Shown: positions 1 through 8,580 of the stretch, piece after piece
Layout: each line of letters begins with the position of its first letter
Position numbering within the stretch: position 1 is the stretch's first letter
From: Salinilacustrithrix sp003476595
GTDB lineage: Bacteria > Actinomycetota > Acidimicrobiia > Acidimicrobiales > Salinilacustritrichaceae
Length of the DNA stretch: 64,000 nucleotides
Reading direction: 5' to 3'
Assembly (NCBI GenBank): GCA_963972525.1
Contig: CAXAUZ010000003.1
Span: 1 to 64,000, forward strand
Translations under genes and position numbers: made by a program
The notes under the pieces: generated by a model
What the model saw: only the letters and a program-made list of their open reading frames with translations
The model's database searches: none
Told to the model about the DNA's origin: nothing

Positions 1-2
1 CC

Positions 3-113
3 GAGTGGGAGCAGGCGACGGCGGCGGCCATCGTCGTGCTCCTCGCCGTGGTCCTGCTCGCCAACGCCGTCGCGATCTTGCTGCGCAACCACTACGAGAA
101 GAAGAGGGGTTGA
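3..113 (+). CDS. pstA: Phosphate ABC transporter permease PstA, C-terminal end (partial)
   Basis: Only the last 36 residues lie in the window. They form one hydrophobic helix (AIVVLLAVVLLANAVAILL) followed by a short basic tail, NHYEKKRG. This is the usual end of PstA, an inner-membrane subunit of the high-affinity phosphate importer PstSCAB. The assignment rests mainly on context: the stop codon is one base before the pstB start, and pstA-pstB is the standard order. The fragment alone would fit any ABC permease of this fold. Confidence 0.7.
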   Translation, partial: EWEQATAAAIVVLLAVVLLANAVAILLRNHYEKKRG

Positions 114-114
114 C

Positions 115-981
115 GTGCCCGAGCACTCGACCGAGGAGCGTCCCACGATGACCGATGCACCCATGGTGGGCTCGATGCCCACCAGCGCCCCGAGCCGAGG
201 CGGCGCGACCGTCTTCGACGTCGACGACGTGTCCGTGTACTACGGGGACTTCCGCGCCGTGCGCGACGTGTCGATGCAGGTCAAGCAGCACCAGATCACG
301 GCCTTCATCGGTCCGTCGGGGTGTGGGAAGTCGACGATGTTGCGGTGCTTCAACCGGATGAACGATCTGATCGACACGGCTCGGGTGGAGGGTGACATCA
401 GCTACCACGGGGTCGACTTGTACGACCCGGCGGTGAACCCGGTGGAGGTGCGCCGTCGGATCGGGATGGTGTTCCAGAAGCCGAACCCGTTCCCGAAGTC
501 GATCTACGACAACGTGGCCTACGGGCCGAAGGTGGCGGGTGCGAAGGGGAACCTGGACGACGTGGTGGAGCAGGCCCTGCAGGGTGCGGCGTTGTGGGAT
601 GAGGTGAAGGACCGGCTGAAGGAGTCGGGGATGAGCCTGTCGGGTGGGCAGCAGCAGCGGCTCTGCATCGCGCGGGCGATCGCGACCGATCCGGAGGTGC
701 TGTTGATGGATGAGCCGTGCTCGGCGCTCGATCCCATCGCCACGGGTCGGATCGAGGATCTGATGGTGGAGATCAAGGAGCGCTACACGATCATCATCGT
801 GACCCACAACATGCAGCAGGCGGCCCGGGTGTCGGACCGGACGGCGTTCTTCACCACCGAGGTGAGCGAGGAGAGCGACCGGCGCACCGGGCTGCTCGTG
901 GAGTTCTCCGACACCGACAAGATCTTCACGAACCCCGCCGACGAGCGCACCGAGAACTACGTCACCGGCCGCTTCGGGTGA
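115..981 (+). CDS. pstB: Phosphate ABC transporter ATP-binding protein PstB
   Basis: This ATPase powers phosphate import through PstA/PstC. A complete ABC cassette is visible: Walker A GPSGCGKST near residue 66, the Q-loop in FQKPNPFPKSIYDN (typical of PstB), signature LSGGQQQR, and Walker B LLMDEPCSALDP followed by the H-loop in VTHNMQQAAR. The C-terminal ENYVTGRFG is characteristic of the family. The GTG at 115 is preceded by GAGGGG at a good distance and leaves one base after the pstA stop. It gives 288 residues, about 30 more than usual, so an ATG at 148 or 163 is a possible alternative. The signal-transduction pair downstream suggests phosphate-starvation control. Confidence 0.95.
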   Translation: MPEHSTEERPTMTDAPMVGSMPTSAPSRGGATVFDVDDVSVYYGDFRAVRDVSMQVKQHQITAFIGPSGCGKSTMLRCFNRMNDLIDTARVEGDISYHGVDLYDPAVNPVEVRRRIGMVFQKPNPFPKSIYDNVAYGPKVAGAKGNLDDVVEQALQGAALWDEVKDRLKESGMSLSGGQQQRLCIARAIATDPEVLLMDEPCSALDPIATGRIEDLMVEIKERYTIIIVTHNMQQAARVSDRTAFFTTEVSEESDRRTGLLVEFSDTDKIFTNPADERTENYVTGRFG

Positions 982-1059
982 TGCACCCGCCGTTCCGGGG
1001 GGTCGCGTGAGCGAGACTGGGCCGATGCCCACCGGTGCGACCCACGACGAGGCCGGCGC

Positions 1060-2319
1060 ATGAGTCGCGGGGCCGCCATCGCGCTCGCCGCCGGCATCCC
1101 GTCGGCCGTGCTGGTGCTCGTCCTGCTGCTCGGGCTCCGCACGTGGCGTCGCACCCGCCAGCGCGTGCACCTCGCCGCGGCCAGGCTGTCCTCCACCGGC
1201 CTGGCCGAGAGCGCCGGGCTGGAGCAGACGCTCGGCCAGCTCGAGCGCACGGTCGATGCCGCCGTCAGCCGGGGCGGCGAGGCCACCGCCGCCGAGACCC
1301 GCATGTCCCATGCGCTGCGCGCCATCGACCACGGCATCGTGCTGTTCGACGAGTCCGGGGAGATCGCCTTCCGCAACGCGCAGGCCAAGATCTTCCTCGG
1401 CGCCCGCTACGGCGACGCGGTGGTGGAGTCCTCCATCGACGAGCTGGCCACCCGCGCCCTCGAGGGCCACGACTCCTACCGCACCCTGGAGCTGTTCGGC
1501 CCGCCCCGCCGCACGCTCGTGCTCACCGCGGACCCCCTCGACGACGGCCACCGCAGCATCGGTGCCCTCGTGATGATCGAGGACATCACGGAGCGACGCC
1601 GCGTCGACGCGGTGCGGCGAGACTTCGTCGCCAACATCAGCCACGAGCTCAAGACGCCTGTCGGGGGGCTGAGCGTGCTCGCCGAGACCATCGTCGACGA
1701 GGAGGACCTGGCGGTGATCCGCCGCCTGGCCCAGCGCATGCACCACGAGGCGATGCGGGCCAGCCGGACCATCGACGACCTGCTCGAGCTGTCGCGCATC
1801 GAGGCGGGGGAGGCCGCCGTGCAGGAGCCGGTCGCCGTGCACCTCGTCCTCGCCGAGGCCGTCGAGCGGGCTGCCAACGCGGCCGAGCACCGCGGCATCG
1901 GCCTGGACCTGCAGGAACCGCCGCACCGCCTGCAGGTGCGCGGCGACCGCCGGCAGCTGGCCTCGGCCGTGTTCAACCTCCTCGACAACGCCATCAAGTA
2001 CAGCGAGCCCGGTTCCACCGTGCAGGTCCGGGCCGACGTCGAGGACGGGTCGGCCCACCTGACCGTTGCGGACGACGGCATCGGCATCCCCCGTCGCGAC
2101 CTCGAGCGCATCTTCGAGCGCTTCTACCGGGTCGACCGGGCCCGCAGCCGCGACACCGGCGGCACCGGGCTGGGCCTGGCCATCGTCCGCCACGTGGCGT
2201 CCAACCACGGTGGCGAGATCACGGTCGAGAGCCGGGAGGGCGAGGGCTCCACGTTCAGCCTGGTGCTCCCGCTCAGCGACGGGCCGGTGTCGGTCATCGA
2301 CGACGAGGAGGAGTCCTGA
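1060..2319 (+). CDS. Sensor histidine kinase, SenX3/PhoR-like
   Basis: A 419-residue membrane kinase that probably senses phosphate limitation through the adjacent Pst transporter and phosphorylates the next gene product. An N-terminal transmembrane helix (about residues 5-24) is followed by a PAS-like region (about 85-175). The dimerisation/phosphoacceptor box FVANISHELKTP places the phosphorylated histidine at residue 195. The ATPase domain has the N box NLLDNAIKYS and the G boxes DDGIGIP and GGTGLGLAIV. The start ATG has GAGG seven bases upstream. The single N-terminal helix without a large periplasmic domain matches mycobacterial SenX3 more than classical PhoR. The response regulator begins one base after its stop. 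Confidence 0.9.
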   Translation: MSRGAAIALAAGIPSAVLVLVLLLGLRTWRRTRQRVHLAAARLSSTGLAESAGLEQTLGQLERTVDAAVSRGGEATAAETRMSHALRAIDHGIVLFDESGEIAFRNAQAKIFLGARYGDAVVESSIDELATRALEGHDSYRTLELFGPPRRTLVLTADPLDDGHRSIGALVMIEDITERRRVDAVRRDFVANISHELKTPVGGLSVLAETIVDEEDLAVIRRLAQRMHHEAMRASRTIDDLLELSRIEAGEAAVQEPVAVHLVLAEAVERAANAAEHRGIGLDLQEPPHRLQVRGDRRQLASAVFNLLDNAIKYSEPGSTVQVRADVEDGSAHLTVADDGIGIPRRDLERIFERFYRVDRARSRDTGGTGLGLAIVRHVASNHGGEITVESREGEGSTFSLVLPLSDGPVSVIDDEEES

Positions 2320-2320
2320 C

Positions 2321-3010
2321 GTGGGCGAGCTGACCGTGCTGGTGGTGGAGGACGAGGAGGCCTTCGTCGATGCCCTGACCGTGGGGCTGTCCCGGGAGGG
2401 GTTCCGGGTGCAGGTCGCGCGGGACGGGGCGATGGCCCTGGACATGTTCGACGCGGTGCGCCCCGACATCGTGCTGCTCGATGTCATGCTGCCGAAGATC
2501 TCGGGCGTCGACGTGTGCCGCCAGCTGCGGAAGCGCTCCAGCGTGCCGATCATCATGGTCACGGCGAAGGGATCCGAGATCGACACCGTGGTCGGCCTCG
2601 AGGTCGGCGCCGACGACTACGTCACCAAGCCGTACCGGATCCGGGAGCTCGTCGCCCGCATGCGCGCCGTGGTGCGCCGCTCCGCCGCCCGCGAGGACGA
2701 CCTCGGGACGGACGCGCTCCAGGTCGACGACATCGCGCTCGACCCCGAGCGGCACGAGGTCCGGATCCGGGGCGAGCAGGTCCAGCTGCCCCTCAAGGAG
2801 TTCGAGCTGCTGCACGTGCTGCTGGCCAACGCCGGCCGGGTGATGACCCGAGAGCAGCTCATCGACCGGGTGTGGGGCTCGGACTACGTGGGCGACACCA
2901 AGACCCTCGACGTCCACGTGAAGCGGCTGCGGAGCAAGGTCGAGGGCGATCCGGCGCACCCCGAGCGCATCATCACCATCCGGGGCCTGGGCTACAAGCT
3001 CGAAGCCTGA
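2321..3010 (+). CDS. Response regulator, RegX3/PhoP-like (OmpR family)
   Basis: A 229-residue DNA-binding regulator, predicted partner of the kinase encoded one base upstream. The receiver domain begins VLVVEDEE, has the phosphoacceptor Asp54 in DIVLLDVMLP, the conserved Thr/Lys (VTAKG, VTKPY), then a winged-helix OmpR-type effector domain ending in RTIRGLGYKLE-like sequence. The GTG at 2321 is chosen because it starts the receiver domain exactly and follows the kinase stop; the open frame upstream overlaps the kinase and is not coding. By analogy with RegX3 it should activate phosphate-scavenging genes, including pst. Confidence 0.9.
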   Translation: MGELTVLVVEDEEAFVDALTVGLSREGFRVQVARDGAMALDMFDAVRPDIVLLDVMLPKISGVDVCRQLRKRSSVPIIMVTAKGSEIDTVVGLEVGADDYVTKPYRIRELVARMRAVVRRSAAREDDLGTDALQVDDIALDPERHEVRIRGEQVQLPLKEFELLHVLLANAGRVMTREQLIDRVWGSDYVGDTKTLDVHVKRLRSKVEGDPAHPERIITIRGLGYKLEA

Positions 3011-3052
3011 GCCGGCCCGTTCCGTGCGGTCGGATCGCCCGAGGCGCGCCCC

Positions 3053-3058
3053 TACGAT
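3053..3058 (+). promoter_or_regulatory. Putative -10 element of a leaderless promoter for the MFS gene
   Basis: TACGAT lies seven bases before the ATG at 3066, with no ribosome-binding site between. This spacing would place the transcript start on the initiation codon, the pattern seen at several other genes in this window. It supports 3066 rather than 3057 or 3024 as the start. No convincing -35 box was seen. Confidence 0.45.
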
Positions 3059-3065
3059 GCGATCG

Positions 3066-4403
3066 ATGGCATCCGACGGCTGGCGCCCCCTCCCGGCTCC
3101 CCGCAAGGGAGCCGAGGCCTTCGAGGTCACGCCGTTCGGCCGCCTGGCGCGGGCCCACGCCGTCGCCGTCGCCGGCGACACCCTGGTGGCCATCGCGCTG
3201 GCGGGGACGCTGTTCTTCTCCATCGACGTCGACCAGGCCCGCGGCGAGGTCTTCCTCTACCTCGCGCTGACGATGGCGCCCTTCGCCGTCGTCGCCCCCC
3301 TCGTCGGCCCGGCCCTCGACCGCGCCACCGGCGGGCGCCGCTGGATGGTGATCGGCTCGTCGGGGTTGCGCGCCTTCGTGTGCCTGCTGATGGTGCGCGA
3401 CGTCGACTCGCTGCTGCTGTTCCCGGAGGCGTTCGCCCTCCTGGTGCTGGCCAAGAGCTACCACGTCGCCAAGTCGGCCCTCGTCCCCACCGTGGTGCAC
3501 TCCCACGAGGGCCTGGTCGAGGCCAACTCCAAGCTGTCCCTCATCAGCGGCATCGTCGGCTTCGTGGCCGCGGTGCCCGGCGCGCTGCTGCTGCGCTTCG
3601 GCGGGAGCGAGTGGGTCCTCGCCCTCGCCGCGATCGTGTTCGCCGTGGGCGTGGTCGTCGCCTGGGGGGTCCCCAAGGTCCAGATCGCCACCGAGCCGGA
3701 GAGCGCCGAGGCCAAGGCCGAGCTGCGGGGCGCGGGCGTGCTGCTGGCCGCATCGGCGATGGCCCTGCTGCGCGGCATCGTCGGCTTCCTCACCTTCCTG
3801 CTCGCCTTCTCGCTGCGCACCGACGGCTCACCGACGTGGCACTTCGGCGTCGTCCTCGCGCTCTCCGCCGTCGGGTCCCTCACCGGCGCGGCGCTCGCGC
3901 CGGCGCTGCGCCGCCAGACCTCCGAGGAGCGCATCATCAGCGTGCTCCTCGTGGTCGTCGCCGCCCTGGCCGTGGTCGCCGCGTGGTTCGGTGCGCTGCC
4001 CGGCGCCGCCCTCATCGCCGTCACCGTCGGCATCGGCGCCGCTGCCGCCAAGCAGGCGTTCGACTCGATCGTGCAGCGCGACGCCCCCGACGCCAACCGG
4101 GGTCGCTCCTTCGCCCGCTTCGAGACCCGCTTCCAGCTCGTCTGGGTCACGGGCGCGGTGCTCGGCATCATCCCGATGCCGATGTGGCTCGGCTTCCTGC
4201 TCGTCGCCGGCGTCTCCGCGTTCGCCGGCGCGTCCTACGCCGCCGGCTCCCAGGGGATGCGCGACGTCGTGCAGCGTCGGGTTCAACGGGCGCGGCGGGC
4301 CGCCGCGTCGGGCGAGGAGACGACCGTGGTGCCCAGCGTGCCCCCCTCCATCGCCACCCCGCCCCGCCCCGGCGACGACCCGACCGTGGTGGAGGACGCG
4401 TGA
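3066..4403 (+). CDS. Major facilitator superfamily transporter
   Basis: A 445-residue integral membrane protein with about twelve hydrophobic segments. It carries the DRATGGRRW loop after the second/third helix, comparable to the MFS A motif, and a central loop (KVQIATEPESAEAKAELRG) dividing the halves. The substrate cannot be read from sequence. The C-terminus is a long polar tail (about 60 residues) with a Pro/Thr-rich end. The next gene starts within its stop codon, so the two are probably cotranslated. The start at 3066 is favoured by a leaderless -10 box; ATG 3057 is an alternative. Confidence 0.75.
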   Translation: MASDGWRPLPAPRKGAEAFEVTPFGRLARAHAVAVAGDTLVAIALAGTLFFSIDVDQARGEVFLYLALTMAPFAVVAPLVGPALDRATGGRRWMVIGSSGLRAFVCLLMVRDVDSLLLFPEAFALLVLAKSYHVAKSALVPTVVHSHEGLVEANSKLSLISGIVGFVAAVPGALLLRFGGSEWVLALAAIVFAVGVVVAWGVPKVQIATEPESAEAKAELRGAGVLLAASAMALLRGIVGFLTFLLAFSLRTDGSPTWHFGVVLALSAVGSLTGAALAPALRRQTSEERIISVLLVVVAALAVVAAWFGALPGAALIAVTVGIGAAAAKQAFDSIVQRDAPDANRGRSFARFETRFQLVWVTGAVLGIIPMPMWLGFLLVAGVSAFAGASYAAGSQGMRDVVQRRVQRARRAAASGEETTVVPSVPPSIATPPRPGDDPTVVEDA

Positions 4404-4894
4404 GCACCCGCATCGTGGTCCTCGCCGACACGCACGTGGCCCGGGGCTCCACCCGCCGCCTGCCTGACGCCGTCTACGCCCACCTCGACGGGGCCGACGC
4501 CATCTGGCACGCCGGCGACGTGCTCGTCCCCGAGCTGCTCGACGAGCTGGCCGGGTTCGCCCCGGTGGAGGCGGTGCTCGGCAACAACGACCACGAGCTG
4601 CTCGGCATCCTGCCCGAGCGCACCGAGGAGACCGTCGACGGGGTGCGCATCGCCATGGTGCACGACAGCGGCACCACCAAGGGCCGGGAGCGGCGCATGC
4701 GCCGCTGGTTCCCTGACGCCGACCTGGTGGTCTTCGGCCACAGCCACCAGCCGGTGGACGCCGTCGGCGTCGACGGCCAGCGCCTGCTCAACCCGGGGTC
4801 GCCCACCCAGCGCCGGCGGGCGCCGACGCACACGATCGGCATCGTCACCTGCGACGACGGCCGCCTGGAGACGGAGATCGTCGACGTCACCTGA
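4400..4894 (+). CDS. YfcE/MJ0936-type metallophosphoesterase
   Basis: A 164-residue calcineurin-like phosphoesterase. Metal-binding motifs are in family order: LADTHV (DxH), HAGDVL (GDxx), GNNDHE (GNxD/H), VHDSG, and FGHSHQP (GHxH), followed by LLNPGSPTQRR, which is the typical end of YfcE-like proteins. The length fits this compact subfamily, whose members hydrolyse phosphodiesters in vitro. The GTG start overlaps the preceding TGA (GTGA), implying translational coupling to the MFS transporter. A link between the two functions is unknown. Confidence 0.85.
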   Translation: MSTRIVVLADTHVARGSTRRLPDAVYAHLDGADAIWHAGDVLVPELLDELAGFAPVEAVLGNNDHELLGILPERTEETVDGVRIAMVHDSGTTKGRERRMRRWFPDADLVVFGHSHQPVDAVGVDGQRLLNPGSPTQRRRAPTHTIGIVTCDDGRLETEIVDVT

Positions 4895-4962
4895 CCTGCG
4901 CCGCAGCGTTCCCTGCGCGCGATCCGACCGTGTGCGGTCGTCCTGCGCGTGGAGAAGGGGGG

Positions 4963-6213
4963 TCAGGGGGTGTCGGTGTCGGTGCCGGTGTCGGTGCCCG
5001 TGTCGATCTCGATGCGGGCGAGCCAGAGGCCGGGTGCCTCGATCTCGGCCGGCGTCGGCAGGAACGACTCGCCCTTCCACAGCGCGTCGAGGGCGTCGAA
5101 GCCCTCCCGCTCGACCACGCCGTCGATGAAGGCCGCGCCCTGGTCGTAGGTGGCCTGGCCCAGCTCGAGGCCGAAGAGGCGGGCCACGAACCGGTCGGAC
5201 TCGTCGGCCTGGACCCGGCGCCGGCGGACGGCTTCGGTGATCATCCCGTAGCTGGAGATGAGTCCGGTGCCGACGGCGTCCATGACGTGGTCGACGTAGC
5301 CCTCGATCATGGCGATGAGGGCCTCGAGGCGGGGGAGCAGGGCGCGCTGGGCGTCGGTCTGGATGGCGCCGAGCACGACCTCGGGGTCGCCGAACAGGTT
5401 CTGCAGCTCGGCCATCGACGCCTGCGGGTCCGACATGTCGACGGTGCCGAGCTTGTCGGAGAGGCCGCTGGCGTCGGGTCGGAACCCGGCGGCGTACTCG
5501 CGCAGGCCGCCCTCCAGGGCGGCCCGGACGTGGGGCACGGCGAGCACGGCGTGGTGCGCGATCTCGTGCATGGCCAGCCAGAGCAGGAGGTCCTTGCGGT
5601 CGATGGACCAGTCGTCGGCGAAGCCGTTGACGTTGGGCAGCACCAGCAGGAGCTCGTCGGAGGGCTCGCGGGGGATCGGCAGGTCGTACTGGCCGAAGCT
5701 GCGCTGGGCCAGGTGGCCGATCATCCCGCCGGCGGTGACGCCGAGCATCATCGGGGCCATCGACCCCATGATCTGGGTGAGCATGGCGGCGAAGGGGTCG
5801 CCCTGCTCGGCCGGGTCCGACGGTGCCTCCGGGGCGGTCGACAGCGACGAGGCGAGCGACTCGAACAGCGGCTTGTAGGCGTCGAGGCTGCGCTGCACCC
5901 ACTGCATGCGGGTGACGGGGACGACCTGCACGCCCCGGCCGGTCATCGACGTGGACAGCCCCGTCTTCTGGGCGATGTGGAGGTCGGCCACCCGGGCCAG
6001 CTGCTCGACGTCCATGCGGGCGATGGGGTCGATGTTGGGCTCGGATTCGCCGCCCGAGGCGACCTGCATGGCCATCTGGCGGGCCGCGTCCCACTGCAGG
6101 CCACCGGCCGCGCCCCCCATCCCCCCGAGCATGCGCCCGAGGTCGCCGAGGAACGGCATGCCCTCGAAGGGGTTGTCGTCACCGGTTGGACCGAAGCCAC
6201 TCATCACGGCCAT
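4963..6213 (-). CDS. Zincin_2 family zinc-dependent metalloprotease (DUF2342)
   Basis: A 416-residue protein of a family frequent in actinomycetes (often labelled F420-biosynthesis-associated or putative hydrolase). The zinc site HEIAHH starts at residue 216 within WLAMHEIAHHAV, followed about 20 residues on by a conserved Glu/Tyr region (EGGLREYAAGF). The N-terminus is Gly/Met-rich (FLGDLGRMLGGMGG). The extreme C-terminus is a degenerate Asp-Thr-Gly repeat encoded by a run of GTGTCG-like hexamers at 4970-5000. The start is ATG 6213 or ATG 6204. It is divergent from the epimerase gene with only nine bases between. No signal peptide, so probably cytoplasmic; the substrate is unknown. Confidence 0.75.
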   Translation of the reverse strand: MAVMSGFGPTGDDNPFEGMPFLGDLGRMLGGMGGAAGGLQWDAARQMAMQVASGGESEPNIDPIARMDVEQLARVADLHIAQKTGLSTSMTGRGVQVVPVTRMQWVQRSLDAYKPLFESLASSLSTAPEAPSDPAEQGDPFAAMLTQIMGSMAPMMLGVTAGGMIGHLAQRSFGQYDLPIPREPSDELLLVLPNVNGFADDWSIDRKDLLLWLAMHEIAHHAVLAVPHVRAALEGGLREYAAGFRPDASGLSDKLGTVDMSDPQASMAELQNLFGDPEVVLGAIQTDAQRALLPRLEALIAMIEGYVDHVMDAVGTGLISSYGMITEAVRRRRVQADESDRFVARLFGLELGQATYDQGAAFIDGVVEREGFDALDALWKGESFLPTPAEIEAPGLWLARIEIDTGTDTGTDTDTP

Positions 6214-6222
6214 GGTAGGGCG

Positions 6223-7278
6223 ATGGCACGGATCGCGGTCACCGGCGCAGCGGGCCCGGTCGGCCGCCGGCTGTGCGCCGTGCTGGCCGCCGATCCGGAC
6301 GTGGAGCTGGTCCGAGCGATCGACCGCCGCCGCGTCCACCTGCCCGACAGCGGCCGGGGCGACCCCCGTCGCGAGCGCCTCGACATCCGCCGGGAGCACC
6401 TGCGGGAGGCGGACCTCGACGACCTGCTCGACGGGATCGACGTCGTCTGCCACCTGGCCGGCTCCGACCCGCTCGAGGCCACGTCGTCGGACCACGACCT
6501 GGTGGCCACCACCCGGCTCCTCGAGGCGTTGGACCGGTCCCACGTCGACCAGCTCGTGGTGCGCACCTCGGCGACGGTGTACGGCGCGTGGCCGGACAAC
6601 CCCGTGCCCCTCACGGAGGCCGCCGACCTGCGCCCGAACCCGGAGACCCCGTGGGTCCAGATGCGGGTGCGCATCGAGGAGCAGCTGCGGGCCTTCGCCG
6701 CCTCGCACCCCGATGTCGCGGTCGCCGTGCTGCGGCCGAGCGTCACCGTCTCGGACGAGGGCCCCGACGAGCTCGGCCGGGTGCTGGCCGCGGCGCGCGT
6801 GGTGGCCCCGGCCGACGGTGCGTCGCCGGCGCAGTTCGTGCACGTGGACGACGTCGTCGCCGCGGTGGACGCCATCCGACGCGCCCGCGCCGAGGGCGCC
6901 TTCAACGTGGCGCCCGACGGTGCCATCCCCGCCGACCGCATCCGCGCCCTGGTCGGCGGTGCCCCCCGGGTGCCGCTCCCCGCCTGGCTGGCCCGCCGCC
7001 TCACCGCCATCGGGTGGCGGTACCGCCTCGCCCCGACCCCGCCCGGCTTCGTCCCCTTCGTCACCGACTCCTGGGTGGTGGCCAACGACCGGATCCGGAC
7101 GCTGGGCTGGACGCCGACGATGACCAACGAGGAGGTCTACGTCGCCGGGCACGACGCCGCGCCGTGGGCGCAGATCTCCCCGAAGCGCCGGCAGGAGCTG
7201 GCGCTCGGTGCCACCGCGGCCGTGCTGGTCGCCGGCGGTGTCGCCGCGGCCGCGGCGGTGCGGCGGACCCTGCGCTGA
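6223..7278 (+). CDS. NAD-dependent epimerase/dehydratase family protein
   Basis: A 351-residue extended SDR. The Rossmann motif VTGAAGPVGRR (residues 6-16, GxxGxxG type) is at the N-terminus and ATVYGAW occupies the active-site Tyr region. The usual YxxxK is not obvious: the corresponding region reads VQMRVRIEEQL, so catalysis may be lost or altered. The last about 20 residues form a hydrophobic helix (ALGATAAVLVAGGVAAAAA), suggesting membrane anchoring, which is unusual for the family. ATG at 6223 is the only start that yields the Rossmann fold at the N-terminus; the longer open frame upstream is antisense to the metalloprotease. Confidence 0.75.
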   Translation: MARIAVTGAAGPVGRRLCAVLAADPDVELVRAIDRRRVHLPDSGRGDPRRERLDIRREHLREADLDDLLDGIDVVCHLAGSDPLEATSSDHDLVATTRLLEALDRSHVDQLVVRTSATVYGAWPDNPVPLTEAADLRPNPETPWVQMRVRIEEQLRAFAASHPDVAVAVLRPSVTVSDEGPDELGRVLAAARVVAPADGASPAQFVHVDDVVAAVDAIRRARAEGAFNVAPDGAIPADRIRALVGGAPRVPLPAWLARRLTAIGWRYRLAPTPPGFVPFVTDSWVVANDRIRTLGWTPTMTNEEVYVAGHDAAPWAQISPKRRQELALGATAAVLVAGGVAAAAAVRRTLR

Positions 7279-8535
7279 TCAGCCCTTCCGGGCCAGCGTG
7301 ACCTGCACCTCTCGGGGCTCGCCGTCCCGGTGGACCTCGAGCACGACGACGTCGCCGGGCATGTGCCGGCGCAGGACCGCGATGAGCGCCGACATGGTCG
7401 GGGTCGGGTCGCCGTCGATCGACACGACCACGTCGCCGGGCTCGATGCCGGCACGTCGCGCCGGCCCGTCGTCGGTGGCCTCCACCAGCGCGCCCCCGGA
7501 GAGGCCCATCCCCATCGCCTCGTCGACGTCGAGGTCGGTGCCGCGCAGGCCCAACCAGACGTGCTCGGCCCGCCCGTGCTCGACGAGCTGGTCGGCGACG
7601 TGGCCGGCCAGGTCGATCGGGGTGGCCACGCCGAACCGCGCGCCGCCGCTCGAGGCGCTGGCGCCGCTGATGATGCCCACGATGCCGCCGCGCTGGTCGA
7701 CGAGCGCGCCGCCCGCCGTCCCGGGCGCGAAGGCCTTGTCCACGAGGATCATCCCGTGGTGGGTGGCGCCGTCGCCGGATTCGAGCCGCTTCCCGACCGC
7801 CGCCACGACACCCGAGGACACGGTGAGGTCCCAGCCGCCGTCCGGGGACGCCCCCACCGCGACGGCGAGCGACCCGACGGCGACCGGGTCGGCCTCGCGG
7901 GCCAGCTCGGGGGCGTCGAGCTCGATGTCGACCTGCAGGACGGCGATGCCCGTGACCTCGTCGATGCCGACGAGGCGAGCGATGGCGGCCTCGCCGCCGT
8001 GGAGGACCACGTCGATCTCGTCGGCGCCGGTGACCGAGGGCCCGTCGGTCACGAGGTAGCCGTCCGGGCGCCAGGCCACGGCGCTGGCCGGGGTCTGCTC
8101 CTCGCCCCGGTGGACCAGCAGCGCGGCGACGGACGGGGCGGTGCGGTGGGCGACGTCGGCCACACCGTCCTCGATGCCGTCGAGGACCGAGGTCTGCGAC
8201 GCGACCTGGCGCTCCACGACGCGCTCGTCGAAGCCCCCGAGCGCCGCCACGGCGCCCACGACGAGGGTGGCGCCGGCGATGCCCGACACCAGCATCAGCC
8301 CGGCGGTGCGCCGGTCGATCCCCGGGCGAGGCGGGGCTGCCGCGGGGACCGCGCGATCCGACGCCACCTCGCTCGGGTGGCGCCACAACCGGTCCTCTGG
8401 GGGCAGCGGCGGGGTGTACCCGACGTCATCGGGGTCGTGTGCATCCTCGCCGTGCCCGTCGCCGGGATCGCCCGGAAGCAGCGGGGGCACCGGAGCGACC
8501 CTACCGACGGCTCGCGGGCCGTGGACGTCGCCCAC
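7279..8535 (-). CDS. Membrane-anchored trypsin-like serine protease with PDZ domain (DegP/HtrA-like, possibly inactive)
   Basis: A 418-residue protein: cytoplasmic Pro-rich N-terminus, one transmembrane helix (LMLVSGIAGATLVVGAVAAL, about residues 75-95), a chymotrypsin-fold domain, and a C-terminal PDZ domain (LVEATDDGPARRAGIEPGDVVVSIDG). The place of the catalytic serine reads APGTAGGALVD, with Thr-Ala where active HtrA proteases have Asn-Ser (GNSGG). The His/Asp motifs are also not classical, so it may be a pseudoprotease or chaperone. GTG 8535 is preferred because AGGTGA lies seven bases upstream; GTG 8541 has the same motif directly abutting it. It ends adjacent to the convergent epimerase stop. 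Confidence 0.8.
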   Translation of the reverse strand: MGDVHGPRAVGRVAPVPPLLPGDPGDGHGEDAHDPDDVGYTPPLPPEDRLWRHPSEVASDRAVPAAAPPRPGIDRRTAGLMLVSGIAGATLVVGAVAALGGFDERVVERQVASQTSVLDGIEDGVADVAHRTAPSVAALLVHRGEEQTPASAVAWRPDGYLVTDGPSVTGADEIDVVLHGGEAAIARLVGIDEVTGIAVLQVDIELDAPELAREADPVAVGSLAVAVGASPDGGWDLTVSSGVVAAVGKRLESGDGATHHGMILVDKAFAPGTAGGALVDQRGGIVGIISGASASSGGARFGVATPIDLAGHVADQLVEHGRAEHVWLGLRGTDLDVDEAMGMGLSGGALVEATDDGPARRAGIEPGDVVVSIDGDPTPTMSALIAVLRRHMPGDVVVLEVHRDGEPREVQVTLARKG

Positions 8536-8566
8536 CGGCACTTCACCTGTTCTGCGCGCCGGATCG

Positions 8567-8572
8567 TAGTCT
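8567..8572 (+). promoter_or_regulatory. Putative -10 element of leaderless moaE promoter
   Basis: TAGTCT is followed by eight bases and then the moaE ATG, with no Shine-Dalgarno between. The short divergent gap to the PDZ-protease GTG (8535) must hold both promoters. Confidence 0.35.
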
Positions 8573-8580
8573 TGGACCAG

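Noticed and set aside
4970..5000. A GTGTCG-type hexamer repeat as a regulatory or recombination site
   Set aside because: It encodes the degenerate Asp-Thr-Gly C-terminus of the metalloprotease and is short and imperfect.
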